Notes under the pieces: generated by a model
What the model was told of the DNA's origin: nothing
The model's input: only the letters and a program-made list of their open reading frames with translations
Databases searched by the model: none
Origin: an uncultured Chloroflexota bacterium
GTDB lineage: Bacteria > Chloroflexota > Dehalococcoidia > UBA3495
Length of the DNA stretch: 14,339 nt
Assembly: GCA_913020235.1 (NCBI GenBank)
Contig: CAJWBT010000022.1
Span: 1-14,339, forward strand
Reading direction: 5' to 3'
Shown: in pieces, positions 6,096 through 13,323 of the stretch
Numbering within the stretch: position 1 is the first letter of the stretch
How the letters are laid out: the number at the start of each line of letters is the position of its first letter
Position numbers and translations under genes: made by a program

Positions 6096-7748
6096 GCCTC
6101 AGCAAATCAGGTAAGCTCGTTTCAAGCGCACCGACCCGTGGCGATGGGCACGCGAGGTCTGGTCGCTTCGGCGCATCCACTGGCGAGTCTCGCCGGCTTG
6201 CGGATTTTGATGGATGGCGGCAACGCGGTAGACGCGGCAGTGGCGGTGGCCGCCGCGCTCAACGTGTGCGAGCCGTTCATGAGCGGCGTGGCCGGCGTCG
6301 GGGTGATGCTCGTGCACCTGGCGGAAACGGGCGAGACTCGTGCACTCGATTTCAGCGGCCGCGTCCCGTTCGGTGCGAGACCGGATATGTTCACTCCGGA
6401 GACGCAGCAGAGAGGCATCCTGTCACCGCTCGTGCCGGGCAATCTCGGCGGCTGGCTCGCGGCGCTGGACGCGCATGGCACCAAGAGTCGCGCCGACGTC
6501 TTCGGTCCCGCCATTGAATACGCTGAAGGCGGATTTCCGCTGAGCTACTTCGCTCACGGTGTCTTCAACAGCGCCGAGCAACTGCTCGGCCGGTGTCCCC
6601 ACGCCTCGGCGGCCTACCTCATCGACGGCAAAGCTCCGGCGCCCGGAGAGGTGCTCCGTCAACCGGACCTTGCCAGGACCTTTCGCGCAATCGTCGAAGA
6701 GGGCGCCGCCGCTTTCTACCAGGGGGAAATCGCCCGGTCCATCGCGGATTTCTGCGCCGAAGAGGGCGGTCTGATAACGCTGAAAGACCTGGAGGACTAC
6801 AAGCCTACCTGGCAAGACATCATCACGACCGAGTATCGGGGTTACACCGTGGCGACGGCCCCACCCAGATTTGAAGGTTTCCAGATGCTGGAGACATTGA
6901 ACATCCTAGAAGCCTACGATCTCGGCGGCATGGTCCACAACGCCCCGGAGACCATCCATCTGATCGCGGAAGCGATAAAGATCGCCGTCGCCGACCGCAT
7001 CCGTTATTGTGGCGACCCTGATTTCACCGATGTGCCGGTGGAGGGACTCATCTCCAAGGAGTTCGCCGCCGCACGGCGCAAGCTGATCAACCCTGATAGG
7101 GCGAATGTGGTCGAAGGGGAACGCTGGGTGAAGGAGATCCCCGCGGGAGCAATCACCGCCGGTAACCCCCGCGAGTATCTGTCGGGACTGACGACCCACT
7201 TCGTGGCCGTGGACCCGGCCGGCAACGTGGTCTCGGTAAGCCAGACACTGGGCAGCGCTTTCGGCAGCGCACGCATGGTGAAGGGTACCGGAGTCACGCT
7301 CAACAACGGCATCAATTGGATGGAGATCGACCCGTCGTGCGACACGCCCAGCCATCTCGAGGGCGGCAAACGGCCTTCGATACCGATCGCGCCTCTCCAG
7401 GTATTCCGGGACGGCAAGTTCTTTCTCTCCATCGGCACGCCTGGCAGCTACGGGCTTCTCCAGACGACGGTGCAGATGCTGCTGAACGTCCTGGACTTCG
7501 GTGCGAATCTGCAGGAAGCCATTGAGGCGCCCCGGTTCCGGTGCTGGGGTGGAACCACGATAGAGATCGAAGAGCGCGTTCCTACCCAGGTCCGCGATCG
7601 ATTGGCAGCCCTGGGACACGATGTCCAGGTCCTTCCCCCGCTTTCACGGGTAGTGGGTGGCGGTCAGGGGGCGATGATACACCCTGCCAGCGGAGCACGA
7701 ATGGGCGGCGCCGACCCGCGGCGGGACGGTTACGCGATGGGGTTCTGA
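6093..7748 (+). CDS. Gamma-glutamyltransferase family (Ntn hydrolase), cytoplasmic type
   Basis: This family cleaves or transfers gamma-glutamyl groups (glutathione and related amides), or hydrolyses acylated substrates in the cephalosporin acylase branch. The proenzyme cuts itself before a catalytic Thr. The sequence shows the family N-terminus (MGTRGLVASAHPLAS, DGGNAVDAAVA), the catalytic block LTTHFVAVDPAGNVVS with the Thr pair at about residues 367-368, then NNGINWME, KRPSIPIAPLQ and GTPGSYG. The length of 551 residues is normal. Unlike the periplasmic E. coli enzyme there is no signal peptide, so it probably acts in the cytoplasm. TTG is taken as the start because of the ribosome site at 6080. 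The substrate is unknown. Confidence 0.9.
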   Translation: MASANQVSSFQAHRPVAMGTRGLVASAHPLASLAGLRILMDGGNAVDAAVAVAAALNVCEPFMSGVAGVGVMLVHLAETGETRALDFSGRVPFGARPDMFTPETQQRGILSPLVPGNLGGWLAALDAHGTKSRADVFGPAIEYAEGGFPLSYFAHGVFNSAEQLLGRCPHASAAYLIDGKAPAPGEVLRQPDLARTFRAIVEEGAAAFYQGEIARSIADFCAEEGGLITLKDLEDYKPTWQDIITTEYRGYTVATAPPRFEGFQMLETLNILEAYDLGGMVHNAPETIHLIAEAIKIAVADRIRYCGDPDFTDVPVEGLISKEFAAARRKLINPDRANVVEGERWVKEIPAGAITAGNPREYLSGLTTHFVAVDPAGNVVSVSQTLGSAFGSARMVKGTGVTLNNGINWMEIDPSCDTPSHLEGGKRPSIPIAPLQVFRDGKFFLSIGTPGSYGLLQTTVQMLLNVLDFGANLQEAIEAPRFRCWGGTTIEIEERVPTQVRDRLAALGHDVQVLPPLSRVVGGGQGAMIHPASGARMGGADPRRDGYAMGF

Positions 7749-7896
7749 GTGCCTCATTCCCCGACTGACTTTCACATTCCCGCCCGCCCCAGAAGGGTTT
7801 GGAGGCCCTCGGGGCTCCAAACCACTATCTGGAGAGGGGGGACCCCCCAAGAAAGCACGGTCGCTTCTGGGGGTCGCTTCTGAAGGAGATAATACG
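7749..7896 (+). repeat. Hairpin and tandem repeat leader before the AspDH-like gene
   Basis: GGTTTGGAG (7796-7804) pairs perfectly with CTCCAAACC (7815-7823). A second small GGGGG/CCCCC hairpin lies near 7836-7848. GGTCGCTTCTG occurs twice, at 7859-7869 and 7872-7882, the second copy ending just before the AAGGAG ribosome site. The CCCCC-AGAA-type segments here can pair in alternative ways. It may be a dispersed intergenic repeat or a folded leader. Confidence 0.5.
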
Positions 7897-8700
7897 ATGG
7901 CCCAGTCGATCGGGATTGTTGGTTGCGGGACAATCGGCCAGGCCTTGCTTCGGGAGGCCGATGCCGGGAGGTTGCGGGTCTCCATCGCCGGCGTCACCAG
8001 CCGGACCGAAAGCAAGGCCCGTGCATTCCTGTCATCGCTCCGCGATCCTCCGCCCTATCTCGATCGGAAGGAGCTGCTTGGCCGGTCAACCCTGGTCGTC
8101 GAGACGGCGGGAGGCCAGGTGGTGCCCGAACTCGCCAAAGAGGTCTTTGGAGCGGGCAAGGACCTGATGGTGATAAGTATTGGCGCCCTACTGGACCATC
8201 CGGAGATTATCGAGGAGTCACGAAAGAGCGGATGTCGGCTCTTGGCTCCGTCCGGGGCGATTGCCGGGCTCGACGGCATAAAGTCCGCCTGCGCGGGAGA
8301 GGTTTACCGGGTGATGATGGTGTCCCGAAAACCTCCGCAAGCCCTGGAGGGCGCGCCCCACCTGGTCGAGCAGGGCATTTCCCTGGCCGGTCTGGACCAC
8401 GAAATGGAACTGTTCTCGGGTACCGCCCGGGTGGCCTGCCGGGGATTTCCCGCGAACCTGAACGTGTCCGCGGCGGTGAGCCTGGCCGGCCTGGGTCCAG
8501 ACAGGACCATGGTCCGAATCCTGGCCGTCCCCGGGCTAGAACGTAACTGTCACGACATCGAAGTAGAAGGGGAGTTTGGCTTCCTGTCGATCCACATCGA
8601 GAACACCCCTACGGAAAACCCCCGCACCGGCCGGCTCACCGCGCTGTCCATCATCCGCTCGGTCCAGGATGCGGCCGATCCGGTCCGTATCGGAACGTAG
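7897..8700 (+). CDS. nadX: L-aspartate dehydrogenase-like NAD(P)-dependent oxidoreductase
   Basis: NadX-type enzymes oxidise L-aspartate to iminoaspartate with NAD(P), feeding quinolinate and NAD synthesis; some relatives act on other amino acids. The 267-residue length is normal. The sequence has a Rossmann GCGTIG at residues 9-14, the LAPSGAIAGLDGI segment typical of the family, PANLNVSAAVSLAGLG, and RNCHDIEVEGEFG with the conserved His219. AAGGAG lies eight bases before the ATG. No nadA or nadC is nearby, so NAD synthesis is not confirmed by context, and the gene may belong to amino-acid breakdown with the preceding gamma-glutamyltransferase. The gene symbol rests on family resemblance only. 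Confidence 0.82.
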   Translation: MAQSIGIVGCGTIGQALLREADAGRLRVSIAGVTSRTESKARAFLSSLRDPPPYLDRKELLGRSTLVVETAGGQVVPELAKEVFGAGKDLMVISIGALLDHPEIIEESRKSGCRLLAPSGAIAGLDGIKSACAGEVYRVMMVSRKPPQALEGAPHLVEQGISLAGLDHEMELFSGTARVACRGFPANLNVSAAVSLAGLGPDRTMVRILAVPGLERNCHDIEVEGEFGFLSIHIENTPTENPRTGRLTALSIIRSVQDAADPVRIGT

Positions 8701-9111
8701 GCCGGCTAGCCCAAGCCAGGTCTTGCCTCAAGAGTACTCTGGAATGTGTCACCCCGAGTGAAGCGAGGGGTCTGGGGTGGCGGGTCCAGGCTGCCATGGA
8801 GGAACCCCGCACCAGATTCCTCGTCGCTCCGCTCCTCGGAATGACAGGAGGCAATTCGCTCCTCGGAATCTTTCATGCTGGTTGCCACCAGCACCACGGT
8901 CGACGAAAATGGACACCGCCCTGTCATCTCGAGTCCTTCGCGGGAAGGACGAGGGATCTGGGGAGGCGGAGGAGACGCCCCGCCCCAGATGCTTCGCCGC
9001 TGCGGCTGGCTCAGCATGACATATTCGTACCAATGACAGTTTTGAGGCAAAGCCCCCAAGCCATGCCGGCGCTTGGCAGCTATCCCGCTCTGTTGACACC
9101 CCGCCCGATGC
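8701..9111. repeat. Convergent gap with two palindromic 100-bp repeat elements
   Basis: Element 1 (8747-8846) begins TGTCACCCCGAG and ends CTCGGAATGACA; element 2 (8922-9021) begins TGTCATCTCGAG and ends CTCAGCATGACA. Each is 100 bases and an imperfect inverted repeat, with inner arms of the GAAGCGAGG...CTGGGG type. A 13-base segment CGCTCCTCGGAAT is repeated at 8830 and 8857. TTGCCTCAA (8723-8731) and TTGAGGCAA (9042-9050) form an outer inverted pair around both. A CCAAGC/GCTTGG hairpin follows at 9056-9076. No gene is seen; the gap lies between converging genes. Confidence 0.7.
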
Positions 9112-10314
9112 CTACACCAAGGCCACGGCGGTGACTTCGATCAGCAGCTCGGGGCGCAGGAGCTGGTGCACCAATACGCCGGTGGCCGAGGGGAAACTGT
9201 CGCCGAAGTACTTGCGCCGGACTTCCTGGACCCCCCGGTAGCCCATCAGGCCGTTGGGCGCCACCCACTCGATGGTGTTGACCACGTCGTCCATGGAGTA
9301 TCCCGCCTCGGCCAGCACCCTGGCGATGTTGCCATAGGCTTGTTCCGCCTGGGCCGCCAAGTCGAATCCTCCCACGTTCTGGCCCGTGGGGTGGTCCACC
9401 GCCCCCTGGCCCGATATGTGGACCATGCGACCCTTCTTGACGCCGGGAAGATAGGTCAGGCGCCCGAAGCGCCGGTCCCAGTCCGGTATCGTGATCTCCT
9501 GGCGGCTGCCGCCTTTGACGGCAACGAGTTCCACCTCAACGTGGGCCTCGGGCCGGAGCAGCCGGTTGATGAGGATGCCCGTGGCCGCCGGGTACCGGCC
9601 GCCGTAAAAGTCCTCCCGGACGACCCCAGTGTCGCGGTACTGGAGCGTCGCTTGAGGGGATATATAGTCCAGGCTCTTCACAACGTCGCCGGGCCCGACG
9701 CCGGCGGCCTCGAGCACCGTCCCGATGGTCTGATAGGTTATCTCAACCTGCCGGGCGGTTTCCCTGGAATAGCTGCGCTTCCCGTCCACCACCTCGCCGC
9801 CGGTGTAACCGGATAGCCAGACGATGTCGTCCGCTTCGACGGCAGGCACGAAGGTCAGCTGCCGGGCCGAGTCTGAAGCCGGATCGATGCCCCGCTTTGG
9901 GGCCTTCATGGCCACCGCGCTGACCTCGATGAGGGCGTCGGGGCGGAGCAGGCGTTCCACGCAGATGCCCGTCGACGCCACCGGATTGCTGCCCAGGTAC
10001 TGCCGCCGGATCTCTCCCGTCTGGCGGTACTGGGGGAGGGCCACCGAGTAGACGTAGTCCACCGTTTGCACCACGTTTTCGAACCCCAATCCGGCCGCCT
10101 CCAGCACCACCCCCAGCTTTTCGTATATTACCTTGGTCTGCTCGATCAGGTCTCCTTTGCAGACCACCCTTCCCTGGCCGGGGTCGTATTCGCCGGCCGT
10201 CTGGCCCGACAGGTAGACCACCCCGGCGTTTTCCGCCGCCATGCAAAAGGTGTACCGGGCAATGTCGAGCCAGGGGAACTTCTTGGGGTCCACTTCAATG
10301 ACGCGTCTGCTCAT
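9112..10314 (-). CDS. Triple-domain RidA (YjgF/YER057c/UK114) protein
   Basis: A single RidA protein has about 130 residues and forms trimers that hydrolyse reactive enamine/imine intermediates. This 400-residue protein holds three RidA repeats in a row (about 18-138, 151-267, 284-400), each with YLSGQ/WLSGY/HISGQ-type strands, LEAAG...DVV and a LLRP...IEV ending, so one chain could form a pseudo-trimer. The Arg that binds the substrate carboxylate (Arg105 in E. coli RidA) is Thr in all three (T115, T245, T378, in A/S-T-G), while the Glu of the IEV/VEV strand is kept. Canonical imine deaminase activity is therefore doubtful. The ATG follows GGAGG by four bases and overlaps the end of the MaoC gene by 20 bases, suggesting translational coupling. 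Confidence 0.92.
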   Translation of the reverse strand: MSRRVIEVDPKKFPWLDIARYTFCMAAENAGVVYLSGQTAGEYDPGQGRVVCKGDLIEQTKVIYEKLGVVLEAAGLGFENVVQTVDYVYSVALPQYRQTGEIRRQYLGSNPVASTGICVERLLRPDALIEVSAVAMKAPKRGIDPASDSARQLTFVPAVEADDIVWLSGYTGGEVVDGKRSYSRETARQVEITYQTIGTVLEAAGVGPGDVVKSLDYISPQATLQYRDTGVVREDFYGGRYPAATGILINRLLRPEAHVEVELVAVKGGSRQEITIPDWDRRFGRLTYLPGVKKGRMVHISGQGAVDHPTGQNVGGFDLAAQAEQAYGNIARVLAEAGYSMDDVVNTIEWVAPNGLMGYRGVQEVRRKYFGDSFPSATGVLVHQLLRPELLIEVTAVALV

Positions 10315-10816
10315 TTCTCCTCCGGGGAGGGCATCTCCCCACGCCGGGCTCTGAAAGCGTTGTGGAACCGGCCGCCTTTGCCCCCCGCTGGGGGAAGCGC
10401 ACCACGGCGCTGGCCGGGAGCACCACCTTGTCGCCGTCTTGGTTTTCCATCCAGAGGTCGCACTCCACCAACGCTTCCCCCCCGTCGATGTTCGTGCCGG
10501 TGACCACGCCGTAGCTGGTGACCGTGTCCCCAGGGTAGACCATGACCCGGTTGCGGAAGCCCAGCTTGCGCAGGTATGCCTCGGGCCCGGCCCAGTCCTG
10601 CAGCTGCTGGGCCAGGAAGCCCCCTAGCATCTGTCCGTCGACAAAGGGCGCCTTGAACCCCTGCTCGCGGACGTAGTCGGCGTCGTAGTGGATGCGGATA
10701 AAGTCCCAGGTAGCGGCGCCATAGGCCATCATCCGGGCCTGGTTGATCTCCTTCCGGAGGGCGGGCAGTTCGTCGCCCACTTTCACGTCTTCAAAATAGC
10801 GGATCTTTGCTTCCAA
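10295..10816 (-). CDS. MaoC-like (R)-specific enoyl-CoA hydratase, catalytic half
   Basis: The 173-residue hot-dog protein carries the hydratase motif in the form WDFIRIHYD...GFKAPFVDGQM. Asp38 and His43 match the catalytic Asp and His, five residues apart, of PhaJ-type hydratases. These hydrate 2-enoyl-CoA thioesters. The start is a TTG at 10816, seven bases after GAGGAGG; no other start has such a site. The last 20 or so residues are rich in Arg and Pro and probably unfolded; they overlap the RidA start. It follows the other MaoC half by 27 bases and probably pairs with it. Confidence 0.85.
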   Translation of the reverse strand: MEAKIRYFEDVKVGDELPALRKEINQARMMAYGAATWDFIRIHYDADYVREQGFKAPFVDGQMLGGFLAQQLQDWAGPEAYLRKLGFRNRVMVYPGDTVTSYGVVTGTNIDGGEALVECDLWMENQDGDKVVLPASAVVRFPQRGAKAAGSTTLSEPGVGRCPPRRRNEQTRH

Positions 10817-10843
10817 GGGACAACCTCCTCGGTTGGCTATTAC

Positions 10844-11335
10844 CTACAGGCGATAGAACAGGGTCTCCAAGTTTCGGGCCAGCAGCTCGTCCCGCTGGTT
10901 GTAGAATGAAGCCTCGACGACTTGGAAAGCGATGTGCCCGGAACGGCCCGTCTTCTCGTAAACGTCCTTAACCTTCCAGCGGGCTGTGATGATGTCGTCT
11001 GGATGGATGGGCTGAATAAACTCGTAGTCGTTCCCGGCCCGCAGCCCCTGAAGTGCTCCTAACTCGCCGCGTCCGATCAGGTCCCCCCGTTCATCCATGT
11101 CGCTATCCAGGTACTGCCAGGTATCGCAGATGAGCGTGGGCGGGGCCATAACGTCCTTCAGCCCGTGGCTTTGGGCGAACTCACCATTGGTGTAAAGGGG
11201 GTTGAAGTCGCCGATGCCGAGGGCATACATGCGAAAGGACGGCCGCCCCATGGCATCCGGCGCCCGGTAGACCATTTCCTGGCCCACGCTGCTCTTAAGC
11301 TTGGCAAGAAGCTCGCTCCCTGAGTATCCGGCCAT
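10844..11335 (-). CDS. MaoC dehydratase N-terminal-type protein (partner half)
   Basis: The 163-residue hot-dog protein resembles the FAS1-like or MaoC_dehydrat_N half of double hot-dog hydratases. The motif GDFNPLYTN keeps the Asp (D43), but the catalytic His is Tyr48; APPTLICD follows as usual in this half. It is thus likely a substrate-binding, non-catalytic partner of the gene at 10295-10816, and the two would together equal one two-domain hydratase. I chose the ATG at 11335 because GGAGG lies five bases before it; the GTG at 11347 overlaps that site. Confidence 0.83.
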   Translation of the reverse strand: MAGYSGSELLAKLKSSVGQEMVYRAPDAMGRPSFRMYALGIGDFNPLYTNGEFAQSHGLKDVMAPPTLICDTWQYLDSDMDERGDLIGRGELGALQGLRAGNDYEFIQPIHPDDIITARWKVKDVYEKTGRSGHIAFQVVEASFYNQRDELLARNLETLFYRL

Positions 11336-11438
11336 CTCTGCCTCCACGTGGAAAGGTTACTGCCTGGGATGATAACAACCGGGGGCGCTCGGCGCTTGTT
11401 TACTGGCAGCCATATGGGGGCCGTCGTTTCTTCCTCGC

Positions 11439-12245
11439 TTACCGATCCTTGAAAACAGGTTTGCGTTTCTCCAGAAAAGCGTTCAAAGCCTCCCGGTGGT
11501 CGTCGGTGGCATGGGTCAGGACCTCTACGTGGGCGGCCTCCGCCAGGTGCTCCTCAAGGGTTTGGGACAGTCCCCGGAGCAACATCCCCTTGACCATTCG
11601 GTTGGGGATGGGAGGCTTTTCCGCGATGCGCCGGGCCATCGCCATCGTTTCCTCTTCCAGCTGCTCCGCCGGGACCAGGTGGTTCAATACCCCCAGGCGG
11701 TGGGCCTCTTCCGCTTCCAGCCAGTCGCCGGTGTAGAGGAGTTCCAGGGCCTTGTTGATCCCCATGGCTCGGTTGTAGAGCCAGGTGGAGCCGGTGTTGG
11801 AGACCAGGCCCATCTGGAGAAAAGCGTTCATGAACCGGGCGTGCTCGGAGCCGATGCGAATGTCGCAGGCCAGGACCCAGTCAAAGCCGTCTCCGATGGC
11901 CAGGCCGTTGACCATGGCCATAGTGGGTTTTTCCATCTGGTGCAGGCCCAGGGTCACGGCCTGGGGACCCGTTCGCATGAACTTCCAGGTCTCGTAGGGG
12001 CCTTTGTGGCCCAGCAGGCTATCGCCGCCCTGGCGCGCGTCTTTGATATCAGCTGAGGCGCAAAAGGCGCGGCCGGCGCCGGTGAGCACCAGGACCCGGA
12101 TTTCGGCGTCGCCGGCCACGTCCCGGAGAGCCACGTTCAACTCATCGAACATCTGCTGGTTGATGGCGTTCAGCCGTTCCGGGCGGTTCAGCGTCAGCTT
12201 GGCGATGTGCTCAGACTTTTCCAGCAGGATCGTCTGGAACTCCAT
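11439..12245 (-). CDS. Crotonase-superfamily (enoyl-CoA hydratase/isomerase) protein
   Basis: The 268-residue protein has the family pattern: LTLNRPERLNAIN, oxyanion loop FCASADIKDA, and GLAIGDGFDWVLACD. Compared by eye with rat enoyl-CoA hydratase, Glu144 is Asp122 and Glu164 is Phe142, and the middle Gly of the GGG oxyanion loop is Asp119. It therefore probably does not hydrate crotonyl-CoA in the standard way; isomerase, hydrolase or another acyl-CoA reaction is possible. The ATG at 12245 follows GAGG by eight bases. An upstream frame to 12434 reads through the promoter and is not protein-like. It is the first gene of the leftward operon with MaoC halves and RidA. Confidence 0.85.
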   Translation of the reverse strand: MEFQTILLEKSEHIAKLTLNRPERLNAINQQMFDELNVALRDVAGDAEIRVLVLTGAGRAFCASADIKDARQGGDSLLGHKGPYETWKFMRTGPQAVTLGLHQMEKPTMAMVNGLAIGDGFDWVLACDIRIGSEHARFMNAFLQMGLVSNTGSTWLYNRAMGINKALELLYTGDWLEAEEAHRLGVLNHLVPAEQLEEETMAMARRIAEKPPIPNRMVKGMLLRGLSQTLEEHLAEAAHVEVLTHATDDHREALNAFLEKRKPVFKDR

Positions 12246-12592
12246 TTGCGTCACCTCGATGAATGGTGCAGGACCGGTTATGCAGGACGATGAACGTCCG
12301 GCCCCCCCGGGCTCTCGATGCTGCTTCACCCATGGCCCTGCCCAGCTCCCTCCCAGCCCCTGCTGATTCTGGGACGAACGATGGCCGCTGTCAACCAAGC
12401 CGTTCCGACCGACGAGCGGCGAGCGAGCTGCCAAGCTTTACGAGGGGGATTCGGCCATTAGAAGGAGCCCGACAGGCCGGTCTGAGGATGGCACGTTGCG
12501 GGCAGTACGGTGTTGGGGGGTTTGTCGGTTAGAATAGCCTCAGGCTCAGCGCCCTATCGTCGCAACAATCATGCTTTTGGCGGGAGGAACTT
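12246..12592. other. Divergent gap between crotonase operon and pncC-like gene
   Basis: The gap holds the leftward promoter at 12366-12394, a leader of about 115 bases for the crotonase gene with a GCAGGAC direct repeat near 12271, and the GGGAGG ribosome site of the rightward gene. For that rightward gene only a weak TAGAAT at 12530-12535 is seen, with no good -35. Frames across the gap lack ribosome sites and look like chance. Confidence 0.45.
12366..12394 (-). promoter_or_regulatory. Promoter of the crotonase-MaoC-RidA operon
   Basis: On the minus strand a perfect TTGACA (12394-12389) is followed after exactly 17 bases by CAGAAT (12371-12366), which matches four of six -10 bases. Transcription would start near 12359. 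Confidence 0.62.
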
Positions 12593-13081
12593 ATGACAGG
12601 GCTGAACTCAATGGCCGCGTCGGCCGGCGCGCTGCTGAAACAACACCAGCAGACCATTGCCGTGTCCGAATCGTCCTGCGGCGGTCTGATATCGGCGTCT
12701 CTGGTAGCCGTCCCGGGGGCCTCGGCTTACTACGTCGGCGGAGCGGTCGTATATACCCGCGTCGCCCAGCGGGGGTTGCTTAGCGTCCCCGACAGTACGA
12801 TGGCCGGCATGCGCGCCAGTAGCGAACCCTATGCTTTATTGAACGCCCGCACCATACGTGAAGCCCTCGGGACGACCTGGGGCTTGAGTGAAACCGGCGC
12901 CAGCGGCCCTACCGGGAACCGGTATGGCGATGCCGCTGGTCACGCTTGCATCGCCGTCGTGGGACCCGTTGAGCGCGTAATCACCCTCGAAACCGGTGAC
13001 GGGGACCGGGAGGCAAATATGTGGGCGTTTGCCACGGCGGCGCTGGAGCTGTTGGAAGGGTGCGTGAAGGAGTCAGTCTGA
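12593..13081 (+). CDS. CinA C-terminal domain / PncC-type nicotinamide-nucleotide amidohydrolase
   Basis: PncC deamidates NMN to nicotinate mononucleotide in NAD recycling. The stand-alone 162-residue length fits. The sequence shows SESSCGGLISASL, the equivalent of the family AESCTGGL motif with Glu26 and Ser27 kept, then VPGASAYYVGGAVVYT and TGASGPTG. Two small departures are seen: the Cys-Thr pair of the motif is Ser-Cys, and the usual Lys after VVYxxxA is Gln59. Activity is likely but not certain. GGGAGG lies five bases before the ATG. It stands alone, divergent from the crotonase operon. Confidence 0.85.
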   Translation: MTGLNSMAASAGALLKQHQQTIAVSESSCGGLISASLVAVPGASAYYVGGAVVYTRVAQRGLLSVPDSTMAGMRASSEPYALLNARTIREALGTTWGLSETGASGPTGNRYGDAAGHACIAVVGPVERVITLETGDGDREANMWAFATAALELLEGCVKESV

Positions 13082-13146
13082 TATTGCCGGCGCCCTGAGC
13101 GCTGTTTCCGAAGCAAGCACACTGCTGCTCTGAGATGGCGGCTAAA

Positions 13147-13220
13147 CTCGATCCAAACCATCGAGGTTGAAAAAATCCCCCTCGGTCCCCCTTTTATAGA
13201 GGGGGATGCACGGGGATTTT
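13147..13220. repeat. Nested hairpin repeat after the pncC-like gene
   Basis: CTCGAT/ATCGAG (13147-13165) is a small hairpin. It is followed by a two-stem element: the outer stem AAAATCCCC (13172-13180) pairs with GGGGATTTT (13212-13220), and the inner stem TCCCCCT (13186-13192) pairs with AGGGGGA (13200-13206). Both stems are perfect. Elements with this AAATCCCC...CCCCCTTT...GGGGATTT layout recur in many bacterial genomes between genes. The TTTT end may also serve as a bidirectional terminator. Confidence 0.65.
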
Positions 13221-13265
13221 CTCGCGTATGGCCTGGGATGTCGTGCATGGGCTCAGTAAGGCGGC

Positions 13266-13293
13266 CTGACAGCCACATTCGGTATGCTATCAT
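13266..13293 (+). promoter_or_regulatory. Promoter of the MFS gene
   Basis: CTGACA (13266-13271) is followed after 16 bases by TATCAT (13288-13293), each five of six to consensus, with an extended -10 TGC just before it. The start point would be near 13300, leaving a leader of about 24 bases. Confidence 0.65.
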
Positions 13294-13323
13294 CGCTCTT
13301 TCGACGCCACCCAGAAGGAGAGT

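Noticed and set aside
8777..9134. Overlapping 60-117 codon frames on both strands in the convergent gap
   Set aside because: They follow the inverted repeats exactly, which produces open frames in several phases without selection for protein.
12250..12330. Small leader reading frame (ATG near 12332, minus strand) overlapping the crotonase start
   Set aside because: No good ribosome site and no amino-acid run typical of a leader peptide; probably chance.
12246..12434. 63-residue N-terminal extension of the crotonase
   Set aside because: It is not like the family, crosses the TTGACA promoter, and a ribosome site supports the ATG at 12245.
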